From positions 1-46,997 of the forward strand of contig JAISOJ010000101.1 in assembly GCA_031275735.1 (NCBI GenBank): a DNA stretch of 46,997 bases, written 5' to 3'. Both the position numbers and the translations under genes were made by a program. Positions 33,231 through 42,578 of the stretch are shown in pieces (positions within the stretch are counted from its first letter, which is position 1; each line of letters opens with the position of its first letter). Source of the stretch: Dysgonamonadaceae bacterium. Lineage in GTDB: Bacteria; Bacteroidota; Bacteroidia; Bacteroidales; Azobacteroidaceae. Under the pieces are notes generated by a model. It made no database searches. It saw only the letters and a program-made list of their open reading frames with translations, and was not told where the DNA came from.

Positions 33231-35276
33231 TCAATTTTTCCTTTCCTTTTTTAATTCAGGATAGGTAATTCTTGAATGGTACATGGATGCCAATTTATCA
33301 ATAAAAACCTGTTTTATTGTTGTTATATTACTAAAAGTCAAAGGAGTATCAGTTAAGAAGCCATCGGCGATTTGCGAATCGATAATCTTATTTACCAAAT
33401 TGCGAATTGATTCTTCCGAATAATCTTTTAGGCTACGGGAAGCGGCTTCCACCGAATCGGCCATCATCAGGATAGCCGTTTCTTTTGTGTCGGGATTGTT
33501 GCCCTTGTACGAAAAAGCCTCTTCATCAACCGGTGCGTCGGGATTTTGATTTCGGAACATATTGTAAAAATATTTTGCTTTTCCTTTACCGTGGTGCGTT
33601 TGAATAAATTTGACAATTGCAGGGGGCAAATTGTATTCGGAAGCTTTTTTTACGCCGGCCGGAACATGGCTGGTGATTATTCGGGCACTTTCTTCCAGTG
33701 TTAAGTTATCGTGAGGATTGGTGTTTCCCAGACGGTTTTCGATAAAAAAAGCGGGATTGTTCATTTTCCCTAAATCGTGATATAAAGCACCTGTCCGTAC
33801 TAACTGAGGATTGGCTCCGATCTTCGCTGCAGCGGCTGTTCCCAACATGGACACTTGCAAGGAATGTTGGAACGTTCCCGGGCAGGTTTCCGACAAAGTC
33901 GACAAAGCCGGTGTATTAATATCTGATAATTCAACTAAGGTAACATTGGAGATATATCCGAAAATCTTTTCCAGGATATAGATGAGCGAATAAGTGAACA
34001 TGACGAACAAAAAATTGATTCCAAAGTAAATAATCAAGTACCAGTTAAGTTGGGATAAGTCGCCTTCTTGCAGGAAAAGGAATCCTAAATAAGTAACAAT
34101 ATAAGCTAAGAATATGACAAAGGCGCATTTGATTAGTTCCGAACGTTGCGTTAAATCTTTCAGCATATAAACCGCTACCATGCAAACGATAAATTGGATA
34201 AGAATAAATTCGAAAGGAAACGGTATCATCAGCGAACAGATAAGAATGGTGACAAGATGCGTTGTTTGTGCCGTACGCGATTCAAAAAAAGTCCTGATGA
34301 CGACCGGAATGATGGAGTAAGGAATGATATAAATATTGAAAAGGTTGTAGGTAACCGTTATTTCTGTCAGGAAAATAAAGAAGGCCGACATGGAAAGCAA
34401 GAATACTACGTCTTTAGTAACAGCGTAGATTTTTTTTCGGAAATAAGTCAGATAAAGCAATAAAGAAGCCATTAATGCAACAATCCATATTGAAGCGCCC
34501 ACTATAAATCCGCTTTGCCGTTGCACGCTGCCGGATTCCCTGTCATAAATCTGTTTGAGTGAACGAAGAATGTTGTAAGTCTTTTCGGTAACGATTTCAC
34601 CTTTGTCTACAATTTTTTCCCCAGCTTGCACCATACCGTCCGATGGGGCTATTTCCTGTAAGTCTTCTCGTTTAACTTTTTCTGTTAGGGATTCGTCGTA
34701 TTTAATATTGACCTGCAAATAGTTATTTAGACCGACTGATCGTAGTATGTTAATGTCTAATTCCATTGGGCGTTTTTCTAAGATATACGAATAAGCCGAT
34801 TTAATAGTAAAAATTTTGTAGGCAGGAACGGAAACCGCTTTCTTATCATCCAGTACTTTAATTGCAGTGTATTGATTATTAATAAGAAACTCGTATTCTT
34901 CGTTAGAAACAATACCGGTAGAATAGATTTCCGTTAACATTTGGTCGATATATCGTTTGTAATGCATGTCCCCATATTCCGGCGAAAAATTTTTATATGC
35001 CTCGTTAAATCGTTGAATTTGTTTTTGAGCAATTTCCTTATCAATTCGGAAATAGGGATAAACATTACTAATAATGGCGTCTTGTTCCTTTTTCAATTCA
35101 TCGCTTGTTTTATCAATCGGAAAATCGAATGGTGCTGTGAGCAAGCCGTACTTCCAAGGACGCCCTTCCATGAACGAATACCTGAATTTTCCTTCTCTTG
35201 GAAAAAGGATAATAATCAACAAAGTAACTATCGAAAAATAAATATAAGGCGCTATTTTAATTGCTTTCTTTTCCAT
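33231..35276 (-). CDS. Seven-TM HD-domain phosphohydrolase (PgpH/YqfF-like)
   Basis: 681 residues. One N-terminal membrane segment (about 10-25), an extracytoplasmic 7TMR-HDED domain, a cluster of membrane helices (about 265-460) and a cytoplasmic HDIG domain. The metal site is seen in CPGTFQHSLQVSMLGTAAA, ALYHDLGKMNNP (H500, D501), ITSHVPAG and IQTHHGKGKA. In Listeria the homologous PgpH hydrolyses cyclic di-AMP; whether this Bacteroidetes member does is inference. It is divergent from gltX with an 86-base shared upstream region. Confidence 0.9.
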   Translation of the reverse strand: MEKKAIKIAPYIYFSIVTLLIIILFPREGKFRYSFMEGRPWKYGLLTAPFDFPIDKTSDELKKEQDAIISNVYPYFRIDKEIAQKQIQRFNEAYKNFSPEYGDMHYKRYIDQMLTEIYSTGIVSNEEYEFLINNQYTAIKVLDDKKAVSVPAYKIFTIKSAYSYILEKRPMELDINILRSVGLNNYLQVNIKYDESLTEKVKREDLQEIAPSDGMVQAGEKIVDKGEIVTEKTYNILRSLKQIYDRESGSVQRQSGFIVGASIWIVALMASLLLYLTYFRKKIYAVTKDVVFLLSMSAFFIFLTEITVTYNLFNIYIIPYSIIPVVIRTFFESRTAQTTHLVTILICSLMIPFPFEFILIQFIVCMVAVYMLKDLTQRSELIKCAFVIFLAYIVTYLGFLFLQEGDLSQLNWYLIIYFGINFLFVMFTYSLIYILEKIFGYISNVTLVELSDINTPALSTLSETCPGTFQHSLQVSMLGTAAAAKIGANPQLVRTGALYHDLGKMNNPAFFIENRLGNTNPHDNLTLEESARIITSHVPAGVKKASEYNLPPAIVKFIQTHHGKGKAKYFYNMFRNQNPDAPVDEEAFSYKGNNPDTKETAILMMADSVEAASRSLKDYSEESIRNLVNKIIDSQIADGFLTDTPLTFSNITTIKQVFIDKLASMYHSRITYPELKKERKN

Positions 35277-35325
35277 AATGGCAACAAATTTTTCCGAAAT
35301 GTACTAATAAAAAAGATAAATATCG

Positions 35326-35333
35326 TAATTTTG
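35326..35333 (+). promoter_or_regulatory. -7 element upstream of gltX
   Basis: TAATTTTG matches TAnnTTTG and lies 29 bases before the gltX ATG. No convincing -33 element was seen. Confidence 0.45.
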
Positions 35334-35362
35334 CAGAAAAAAATTATTACTACATATTAGTT

Positions 35363-36880
35363 ATGCCTCAAAGAAAAGTACGGGTTCGTTTTGCTCCCAG
35401 TCCTACAGGACCTTTGCATATCGGAGGAGTTAGAACGGCTTTATATAATTATTTATTTGCAAAGAAAAATAGAGGGGACCTCATTTTGAGAATCGAAGAT
35501 ACGGATTCACAGCGTTTTGTTCAAGGGGCAGAAGAGTATATCATCAATTCTTTTGAGTGGTTAGGTGTTTCATTTGACGAAGGTCCGCATCAAGGGGGTA
35601 AATATGGTCCTTATCGCCAATCCGAAAGAAAATCGCTCTATAAACAATACGTTGATCAATTGCTAGATAAAGGATTGGCGTATTTTGCATTTGATACTGC
35701 GGAGCAATTAGAGCATAAACGAAATGAAATTGCTAATTTTCAATACGATGCTTCTACTCGCTTGGCGATGGTTAATTCATTAACTTTGCCTGAAAAAGAA
35801 GTTCAATCGCGGATTGATTCAGGGCAACAATACGTGGTGCGTATTAAAATTGAACCTAATCAATTGATCTCTGTAAACGATTTAATTAGGGGTGAAGTAA
35901 ATGTAAATTCTTCTGTTTTAGACGATAAAGTTCTATATAAATCGGCAGACAATCTTCCTACTTATCATTTGGCAAACATTGTGGACGACCATTTAATGGC
36001 GATTACGCATGTCATCAGAGGAGAAGAATGGTTGCCATCAACACCGCTTCACGTACTGCTTTACCGTTATTTCGGATGGGAAGACACGATGCCGGCGTTC
36101 TCTCATTTGCCTTTGCTGTTGAAACCTGAAGGCAACGGAAAATTAAGTAAACGCGATGGCGACCGTTTGGGATTTCCTGTTTTTCCTTTGCAATGGGCAG
36201 ACCCCGCGACGAGAGCTATTTTTTCGGGATATCGTGAAGAAGGCTATTTGCCGGAAGCTTTAATTAACTTTCTCGTTTTATTGGGATGGAATCCGGGCAA
36301 TGACCGTGAAATTCTTAGCTTAAATGAAATGATTTCCTTATTTTCTTTGGAACGATGCAGTAAAAGCGGAGCAAAGTTTGATTATAAAAAAAGCGAATGG
36401 TTTAATCATCAATATATTCAGTTAAAATCAAATGAAGAAATCGCCCATCTTTTTTATCCTTTATTAAAAGCAAGAAAAGTGGATACTTCGTTGGATAAAG
36501 TTATAAAAATAGTCGGTTTGGTTAAAGAAAGAATTAATTTTATTGATGAACTTTGGGATCAAGCGGCTTTCTTTTTTATAGCTCCTGTTGTTTATGATGA
36601 AAAGACGGTAAAAAAACGATGGAAAGAAGATTCTCCTGAAAAAATGCAAGAGTTAGTGGTCATTTTGCAAGAAATAGATGATTTTTCCGTTTATTCTGTT
36701 GAAAAGGTTGTGACGTCGTGGATTGAATCGAAAGGATATCATATGGGTAATATTATGAATGCTTTCCGTTTAGCTCTTGTAGGAGAATCCAAAGGTCCGC
36801 ATATTTTTGATATTATTGAGGTTCTTGGGAAAGAAGAAGTGGTTGGACGTTTGGAAAAAGCAATCGCAGAATTAAAATAA
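35363..36880 (+). CDS. gltX: Glutamate-tRNA ligase
   Basis: 505 residues; charges tRNA(Glu) with glutamate. Class I synthetase signatures: [13 protein letters not shown] at residues 10-22 (HIGH motif) and KLSKR at 260-264 (KMSKS motif), plus IEDTDSQRF and the anticodon-binding C-terminal half. Length is normal for the Bacteroidetes enzyme. The waaA gene follows after 31 bases and is probably co-transcribed. Confidence 0.97.
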   Translation: MPQRKVRVRFAPSPTGPLHIGGVRTALYNYLFAKKNRGDLILRIEDTDSQRFVQGAEEYIINSFEWLGVSFDEGPHQGGKYGPYRQSERKSLYKQYVDQLLDKGLAYFAFDTAEQLEHKRNEIANFQYDASTRLAMVNSLTLPEKEVQSRIDSGQQYVVRIKIEPNQLISVNDLIRGEVNVNSSVLDDKVLYKSADNLPTYHLANIVDDHLMAITHVIRGEEWLPSTPLHVLLYRYFGWEDTMPAFSHLPLLLKPEGNGKLSKRDGDRLGFPVFPLQWADPATRAIFSGYREEGYLPEALINFLVLLGWNPGNDREILSLNEMISLFSLERCSKSGAKFDYKKSEWFNHQYIQLKSNEEIAHLFYPLLKARKVDTSLDKVIKIVGLVKERINFIDELWDQAAFFFIAPVVYDEKTVKKRWKEDSPEKMQELVVILQEIDDFSVYSVEKVVTSWIESKGYHMGNIMNAFRLALVGESKGPHIFDIIEVLGKEEVVGRLEKAIAELK

Positions 36881-36911
36881 GCTACGAGTCACAAGTAAAT
36901 GAAATAAAAAA

Positions 36912-38144
36912 ATGTATAATATAGCAATTGCTCTTTATGCTTTTGTAGTCCGTTTGGTTTCGCCTTTTAATAAAAAAGCGCAAAAAATGTTGTCCGGACA
37001 AAAGAAAACGTTCGCTCTCCTTGAAAAAGAAATCGACCCTAAAGCGTCTTATATATGGTTTCACGCCGCTTCTTTAGGCGAGTTCGAGCAAGGCTGTCCT
37101 TTGATAGAAAAAATAAAAAAGGAGAAGTCGGAATACAAAATCTTGCTGACTTTTTTTTCTCCTTCGGGCTATGAAGCGAGAAAAAATTATTCGGGTGTTG
37201 ACCTCATTTGTTATCTTCCTTTCGATTTTTTTCGTAACGCTACTAAGTTTCTGGATTTGGCTCGTCCGGCCATAGCTATTTTCATCAAATATGAGTTTTG
37301 GATGAATTACCTTTGCCAACTGAAAAAACGGAATATCCCTACTTACATCATTTCTGCCATTTTTCGTCCTAATCAAATTTTTTTTCGTTGGTATGGGAAA
37401 GCGTACCGGAAAGTATTAAAAAACTTCAAGTGGTTTTTCCTTCAGGACGCTAACTCCAAAGAACTGTTGAAGACATTGGATATCAGGGATAATATTACGG
37501 TTGCAGGAGATACTCGTTTCGACAGAGTGCAGGAAATTTATCGGCAACAGAAAAAAATCAGAATGGTTGATAAATTTTTAAATAGGACCTCGAATAAATC
37601 TTTTGCTTTAGTGGCTGGAAGTACCTGGGAAGAAGATGAAGCGATAATACTCCCATATTTTAATGTAACGCCGGAAATGAAGCTGATTATTGTGCCGCAT
37701 GAAGTGAACGAGGACCGCCTCAAAGCAATCGCTTCGAAGTTGAAACGGCCTTTTGTGCGGTATTCGCAAGCGAAAGAAGACGAGATACAAGAAGCCTCTT
37801 GCCTGATAATCGACTGTATAGGATTGCTTTCATACATTTACCGTTACGGGGACATTGCATATATTGGAGGAGGTTTTGGCGTAGGAATCCATAATATCCT
37901 CGAACCGGCGGTATATGGCATTCCGGTATTATTTGGAACGAATTATCGTAAATTCAAAGAAGCAAAAGAATTAATCGATTGCAAGGGTGGCGTTTCTATC
38001 TCCGCTCCCGATGTTTTTGCCAGTCGGATGAACGAATATTTAGCTTATAATTTCCTTTTACAGGAAGCAGGAAAAAGCGCCAAAAGCTACGTGGAACGTA
38101 ATCTTGGCGCCACCCACAAAATTTATGAAAAAATATTTTCTTGA
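36912..38144 (+). CDS. waaA: 3-deoxy-D-manno-octulosonic acid (Kdo) transferase
   Basis: 410 residues, GT30 family, adds Kdo to lipid A precursor at the cytoplasmic face of the inner membrane. An N-terminal hydrophobic anchor (MYNIAIALYAFVVRLVSPF) is followed by WFHAASLGEFEQGCPLI with the catalytic-region Glu, and FIKYEFWMNYL. The C-terminal GT-B donor domain shows AYIGGGFGVGIHNILEPAVY and a downstream TNYRKFKEAKEL. It indicates a normal Gram-negative lipopolysaccharide. Its 3' end is four bases from the convergent carbonic-anhydrase gene. Confidence 0.93.
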   Translation: MYNIAIALYAFVVRLVSPFNKKAQKMLSGQKKTFALLEKEIDPKASYIWFHAASLGEFEQGCPLIEKIKKEKSEYKILLTFFSPSGYEARKNYSGVDLICYLPFDFFRNATKFLDLARPAIAIFIKYEFWMNYLCQLKKRNIPTYIISAIFRPNQIFFRWYGKAYRKVLKNFKWFFLQDANSKELLKTLDIRDNITVAGDTRFDRVQEIYRQQKKIRMVDKFLNRTSNKSFALVAGSTWEEDEAIILPYFNVTPEMKLIIVPHEVNEDRLKAIASKLKRPFVRYSQAKEDEIQEASCLIIDCIGLLSYIYRYGDIAYIGGGFGVGIHNILEPAVYGIPVLFGTNYRKFKEAKELIDCKGGVSISAPDVFASRMNEYLAYNFLLQEAGKSAKSYVERNLGATHKIYEKIFS

Positions 38145-38148
38145 ATTT

Positions 38149-38667
38149 TTAACTTTCCTTGTACCATCCTGCATACATTAGATAATTCCGTGCAATTTTC
38201 TGATTGATTTCTTTCGATTGTTCTGGGTCGATTTTTTTAATGAATTTGGCAGGTGTTCCGCCATAAATACTGCCCGGTTCTACATGCGTTCCGCTCAGCA
38301 CGACCGAACCGGCCGCAATCAAAGCGCCTTCGCCAACGACAGCATGGTCTAATACTACGACATTCATGCCTATTAAAGCACCATTTTCAATTTTTGCCCC
38401 ATGAATGGTCACATTATGCCCAACACTCACATCATCTCCAATCTCGGCTACCGATTTTTCATACAAAGTATGAATCACTGTTCCGTCTTGGATATTTACC
38501 CGGTTACCTATTCGAATTGAGTTAACGTCGCCACGCAAGACCGTATTGAACCAGATACTACAGTTGTCGCCAATCACTACATCTCCGATAATCGTTGCAT
38601 TGTCCGCTAAATAAACGTTTTCTCCTATTTGGGGAGTGAATCCTCTCACTGATTTTATCAAAGCCAT
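38149..38667 (-). CDS. Gamma-carbonic-anhydrase-like hexapeptide-repeat protein
   Basis: 172 residues forming a left-handed beta-helix of hexapeptide repeats (IGDVVIGDNCSIWFNTVLRG, IRIGNRVNIQDG). Metal-binding histidines of the gamma-carbonic-anhydrase pattern are present: GTVIH and VGHNVTIHG. The C-terminal helix (NYLMYAGWYKES) is usual for the YrdA/PaaY type. Trimeric, cytoplasmic and zinc- or iron-dependent by family; real carbonic anhydrase activity varies among members. Confidence 0.9.
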   Translation of the reverse strand: MALIKSVRGFTPQIGENVYLADNATIIGDVVIGDNCSIWFNTVLRGDVNSIRIGNRVNIQDGTVIHTLYEKSVAEIGDDVSVGHNVTIHGAKIENGALIGMNVVVLDHAVVGEGALIAAGSVVLSGTHVEPGSIYGGTPAKFIKKIDPEQSKEINQKIARNYLMYAGWYKES

Positions 38668-38708
38668 TTTATAAATTATAAACTATAAAACCGATCATTT
38701 TTAAAAAG

Positions 38709-40430
38709 TTATTCTAAACTTATTTTACCGATCCCTATAGTATAGGTATCTTTCTTTTCCGGCTCGTTCTTATAGGTAATTGTCCCTATACCGAAAACTT
38801 TCGCATCTAAATATTGCGTCGGATTACACCGGATTGTACCGATTCCTTCCAAACGAGCATAAACAATTTCTGAAATCAATTCCGAGGCATCGATTTTTCC
38901 GGAACCTTCCATTTTGAAATCGGTTTTTTCTGCATTTCCTGCCAAATAGATTGTACCGATTCCTTTCAATTTGACGGTTAATAATTGAGCCGTTAAACTA
39001 TCAGCTTCGAATTTGCCGGTGCCTTCTAATTCGATTTTTAATTCTTCACACAGAAATGACTTATTCATGGATATGTTCCCGATCGCTTCAGACTTAATTC
39101 CTTTCAGTAAAGGCGTTTTAATTCGGATAATCAGATTATTGTCCGAATGAAAACGATAATCTTTACAAGTAGATAAATATAGGTCATTCCCGTTTACCTT
39201 GTATTCAATTTCATTTATTAAATTTTCGTCCCCGCTTACGCATATAGAAACACTATCGCCGGTTATTTGTTCAATTTGCAAATGAGCAGTTAAACCGTTG
39301 TTAATAGTGACATGATCAATAGGAGCTATAAAAAATTCTTTTTCGGCAAAAATTCCATTACCCTGAATTGCTGTTTTATCAGACGTAACATTCCAATTCC
39401 AACACCGGGACGAATTAATTTGTATTCCTTCGTTATTAATTCGGAATCCCGAACATAAAAATAATATCAAAGCTAATATCCAAATCAAAAAGATAGTCCA
39501 TTTAATTCCGCCATGTAGAGGTTTGGGTTTGGAAAAATAAGCAACAATTCCGTAAATAAGCGTAAACAAAGGGATTATGAGTAGAATTATGAAAGTAATG
39601 GTGGCAAGGATCGGATAAGAAACCGTTAAAAAAGCAGCTTCTCCGGAAAAAACAAAAGGCAAGCAACCGATGACTCCTCCTCCGATTCCGAATAATACGG
39701 AAAAGAGGATAATAATTGTCAGAATAATAGCAAAAAATACCGGAATGCCAATTATGCAACCCAATACGATAAAGCAAATTTTAAGGAAAGTACCGACAAA
39801 TGCGACAAAACTGCTCAGGCAGCCCCTGTTATTTTCCATTCCTTTGAGCCCTTCCATTTCTGCGGCGACTGTTTTCCCGATGTTTTCTACGGTAATCGCT
39901 TCGCCTCGCATTTGTAATTTTTGTTCTGCTGTCCGTGCTTCAGGGCATAAAATCCAAAACAACAAATAAGCCGGTATAATCCATAGCGATGTAGCAAATA
40001 TCATGATGAAAAATACAATACGTACCGGCAAAACGTCCCATCCGAAATAAGCGCTTAGACCGGAACAGATACCGGCAATTATTCTATCATCCGAACTACG
40101 GAAAAATTTTTTCTTCTTTTCCTTATATTCCTGATAAGGTATTTGTTTTTCATCGTTACTTGCTTCTTTTTCCGAAAAATCGGCCGGCTTTCCTACACGA
40201 GCAATTACTTCTTCTACTTGAGTAATGTTAATTACTTGGTATCCTTGCCGGATTATTTCACTGAACAATTCTTCGATACGGGATTCGAAATCGGCGATGA
40301 TTTCAGCAAATCCTTCTTCTTTATGAAAATAAATCCGAAGATTACGCAAGTAATTGTCTAATAATTGATAGGCGTCTTCGTCTATTGTAAAAACCCTACC
40401 GTTGAGGTTTACATTGATTGTTTTTTTCAT
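38709..40430 (-). CDS. PspC-domain membrane protein with beta-helical C-terminal domain
   Basis: 573 residues. The N-terminal soluble part (about 1-100) has TINVNLNGRVFTIDEDAYQL, usual for Bacteroidetes PspC proteins. A PspC domain follows (SDDRIIAGICSGLSAYFGWD, about 112-131), then several membrane helices (to about residue 335). The C-terminal half is a repetitive beta-helix of DUF2807/GIN type (LLKGIKSEAIGNISMN, KLKGIGTIYLAGNAEKTDFK). By family it is an envelope-stress membrane protein; its specific job is not known. It lies 11 bases after the PadR gene, and the pair is probably one operon. Confidence 0.88.
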   Translation of the reverse strand: MKKTINVNLNGRVFTIDEDAYQLLDNYLRNLRIYFHKEEGFAEIIADFESRIEELFSEIIRQGYQVINITQVEEVIARVGKPADFSEKEASNDEKQIPYQEYKEKKKKFFRSSDDRIIAGICSGLSAYFGWDVLPVRIVFFIMIFATSLWIIPAYLLFWILCPEARTAEQKLQMRGEAITVENIGKTVAAEMEGLKGMENNRGCLSSFVAFVGTFLKICFIVLGCIIGIPVFFAIILTIIILFSVLFGIGGGVIGCLPFVFSGEAAFLTVSYPILATITFIILLIIPLFTLIYGIVAYFSKPKPLHGGIKWTIFLIWILALILFLCSGFRINNEGIQINSSRCWNWNVTSDKTAIQGNGIFAEKEFFIAPIDHVTINNGLTAHLQIEQITGDSVSICVSGDENLINEIEYKVNGNDLYLSTCKDYRFHSDNNLIIRIKTPLLKGIKSEAIGNISMNKSFLCEELKIELEGTGKFEADSLTAQLLTVKLKGIGTIYLAGNAEKTDFKMEGSGKIDASELISEIVYARLEGIGTIRCNPTQYLDAKVFGIGTITYKNEPEKKDTYTIGIGKISLE

Positions 40431-40441
40431 ATCTGTTGTAA

Positions 40442-40768
40442 TTATAATTGTTTTAAATGATTGATTGTTTCATTAATATCGTTCCATGCAAATTCCAATT
40501 CTTTTAAGAATACTTTACCGTCTTGTGTTAAAGAATAATATTTGCGAGGAGGACCTTGTGTGGATTCTACCCATTGGTAACTTAATAGGTTCATGTTTTT
40601 CAGTCGAGTCAATAGAGGATATAAGGTTCCTTCTACCACAATTAATTTGGCTTCCTGCAATATCCGTATAATATCGTTGGAATATGCAGGTTCACTTTTA
40701 AGAATCAACAGTATACAATATTCCAAAAATCCCTTTCTCATTTGCGATTTTACGTGGCCGACATTCAT
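40442..40768 (-). CDS. PadR-family transcriptional regulator
   Basis: 108 residues: a winged-helix PadR domain without the long C-terminal dimerisation region (small PadR-s2 type). Motifs: KGFLEYCILLILKSEPAYSN, VVEGTLYPLLTRLKNMNLLS and GPPRKYYSLTQDGKVFL. It is the first gene of a two-gene operon with the PspC protein and probably represses it. Confidence 0.93.
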   Translation of the reverse strand: MNVGHVKSQMRKGFLEYCILLILKSEPAYSNDIIRILQEAKLIVVEGTLYPLLTRLKNMNLLSYQWVESTQGPPRKYYSLTQDGKVFLKELEFAWNDINETINHLKQL

Positions 40769-40786
40769 TTTTTATCTATTTTCATG

Positions 40787-40794
40787 CAAAGATA
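40787..40794 (-). promoter_or_regulatory. -7 element of the padR-pspC operon
   Basis: The minus strand reads TATCTTTG, matching TAnnTTTG, 19 bases before the padR ATG. The nearest TTG that could serve as -33 is slightly too far upstream, so only the -7 is claimed. Confidence 0.5.
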
Positions 40795-41018
40795 CAATAA
40801 ATAAAAATACTATGTAATACAAGGAACTTGTATTTAACTTTATTTAGCTGATTTGGCTTGGAATTTTAGTTATTTTATCAATTATTTCTTGCTTTATTTG
40901 CATGATATTAGAAAAGCATATCCTTTTTTGTTTTATCGTTTGTGATTTACGACAAAACCTGAAAGAATGTGGAAGCAAGCGGTATAAAAATAAAAAGATA
41001 TACGATGCGCTTTTTTGC

Positions 41019-41849
41019 TTACTGATTCTTTGTAAATTTTCGCAAAACTTCGGCTTCCATCGGATCATAACCTAAAGAAAGCGCCTTATCTATATCTTCT
41101 TCCGCCGCTTTTTTTTCATGTAATAAAAGGCGCGCTTTGCTTCTGATTATGTAAAGATATGGATTCTCCTCTTCCGACAAGCGAATGGCTTTGTTGATGT
41201 CGCTAAGCGCTTTTCCTGGTTTCTCCATTAGGAGATACAATTCGGCGCGTCCGGCATATGCTTTCAGATTTTCCGGTTCTTTGTCAAGAATATAGTTATA
41301 GGTGATTTCCGCTCCTTCGTAGCTTCCATTGATTTTGTAAAGCGAAGCAAATCCTAATCGAGCGTATAAACTGTTTGGGTTTAATTCGAGCATTCGGGCG
41401 AAATCTTTTTCTGCGTCTTCAAAATTTTTCAGGTTCAGGAATAATAGTCCTCTCTGGTATAAAGCTTCTTGATTATCCGGTTTTTCATTCAATAAATTGT
41501 TATAATCGATTAAAGCATTTTGCAATTGCCCCATTTCAGTGAATAAAGAAGCGCGGGCGTTTAAAAAAACTTCATTTTTAGGAAAACGAGACAACGCAGC
41601 CGTATAAGAAAGTAAGGCGTCTTCCTTTTTACCCATCCGTCGTTGCAAAGTTCCTAAATTATTAAATAAAAAAGAATTGATTGGATTTGCCGGTTCTGTT
41701 CGGAGCGCATTTTTCAGCGCTATTTCGGCAGAATCCAATTGATTGGTTTCCATATACCGAAAAGATAATTCTATCCACTTGTCGTAAGTTTGCGTCATAG
41801 CGCTTAGACAAGTGGACAGAATTAAAAATAAAATCACGTAAACACGCAT
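41019..41849 (-). CDS. Exported tetratricopeptide-repeat protein
   Basis: 276 residues with signal peptide MRVYVILFLILSTCLSAMTQ and about six TPR units (LDSAEIALKNALRTEPANPI, FEDAEKDFARMLELNPNSLY, PGKALSDINKAIRLSEEENP and others) covering nearly the whole mature part. Probably a periplasmic protein-interaction scaffold. It starts one base after the rprY stop and so belongs to the rprX-rprY operon, which suggests a link to that signalling pathway; no specific function is known to me. Confidence 0.88.
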   Translation of the reverse strand: MRVYVILFLILSTCLSAMTQTYDKWIELSFRYMETNQLDSAEIALKNALRTEPANPINSFLFNNLGTLQRRMGKKEDALLSYTAALSRFPKNEVFLNARASLFTEMGQLQNALIDYNNLLNEKPDNQEALYQRGLLFLNLKNFEDAEKDFARMLELNPNSLYARLGFASLYKINGSYEGAEITYNYILDKEPENLKAYAGRAELYLLMEKPGKALSDINKAIRLSEEENPYLYIIRSKARLLLHEKKAAEEDIDKALSLGYDPMEAEVLRKFTKNQ

Positions 41850-41850
41850 G

Positions 41851-42558
41851 TTACGAAACAGGAGATTCGGTAGGCACTATAAGCTTGTAGCCTTTGCCAT
41901 GAATGTTCATAATTTCGATGTTCGGATCTTCTTTCAATAATTTCCTTAATTTAGTAATATACACGTCCATACTGCGTGCATTGAAATAATCGACTACGCC
42001 CCAAATTTTTTTCAAAGCATAATTGCGTTCCAATACTTCATTGGCGTTTGCGCAAAGCAAACTTAACAGGTCGTTTTCCTTAGTGGTCAATTTAACTATT
42101 TGTCCATTGTTGCTTAGCGTTTGTTTTTGCGTATCAAAAATGAACTTGCCAATTGTGTAAGTACCCGCTTCTTTGCTTTTTTTGCCGCTTACACGACGAA
42201 GAATAGCTTCAATGCGAAGCAATAATTCTTCCATACTGAATGGTTTCGTCAAGTAATCGTCGGCTCCGATTTTAAAACCTTCCAAAATATCTTCCTTCAT
42301 TGTTTTTGCAGTAAGGAAAATAATGGGAATTTCACTATTGATTGCCCGAATTTCTTGAGCCAAAGTAAAACCGTCTTTTTTGGGCATCATAACGTCTAAA
42401 ATGCAAATATCGTACTTTTCCCTTGGAAAAGCTTTTGCTCCGGCTTCACCATCTGCCAATAGGTCTACAAGAAATCCCTTTGCCTGTAGATACTCTCTTA
42501 ATAACATTCCTAAATTTTCGTCGTCTTCACACATGAAGATTCTTACTTTTTCTTCCAT
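41851..42558 (-). CDS. rprY: OmpR-family response regulator RprY
   Basis: 235 residues: receiver domain with acidic pocket EDDE, phosphoacceptor D55 (YDICILDVMMPKKDG), conserved Thr/Lys (FLTAKT, LTKPFS), and an OmpR/PhoB winged-helix C-terminus (LTTKENDLLSLLCANANEVL, MDVYITKLRKLLKEDPNI). The sequence is close to RprY of Bacteroides fragilis. It lies 20 bases after the kinase gene and controls transcription of genes not identifiable here. Confidence 0.92.
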   Translation of the reverse strand: MEEKVRIFMCEDDENLGMLLREYLQAKGFLVDLLADGEAGAKAFPREKYDICILDVMMPKKDGFTLAQEIRAINSEIPIIFLTAKTMKEDILEGFKIGADDYLTKPFSMEELLLRIEAILRRVSGKKSKEAGTYTIGKFIFDTQKQTLSNNGQIVKLTTKENDLLSLLCANANEVLERNYALKKIWGVVDYFNARSMDVYITKLRKLLKEDPNIEIMNIHGKGYKLIVPTESPVS

Positions 42559-42578
42559 AATTTTATATTTAAATAGTG

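Noticed and set aside
40844-41068. 74-codon minus-strand frame after the TPR gene
   Set aside because: It overlaps the end of the TPR gene in another frame and has the composition of AT-rich noise, with no motif.
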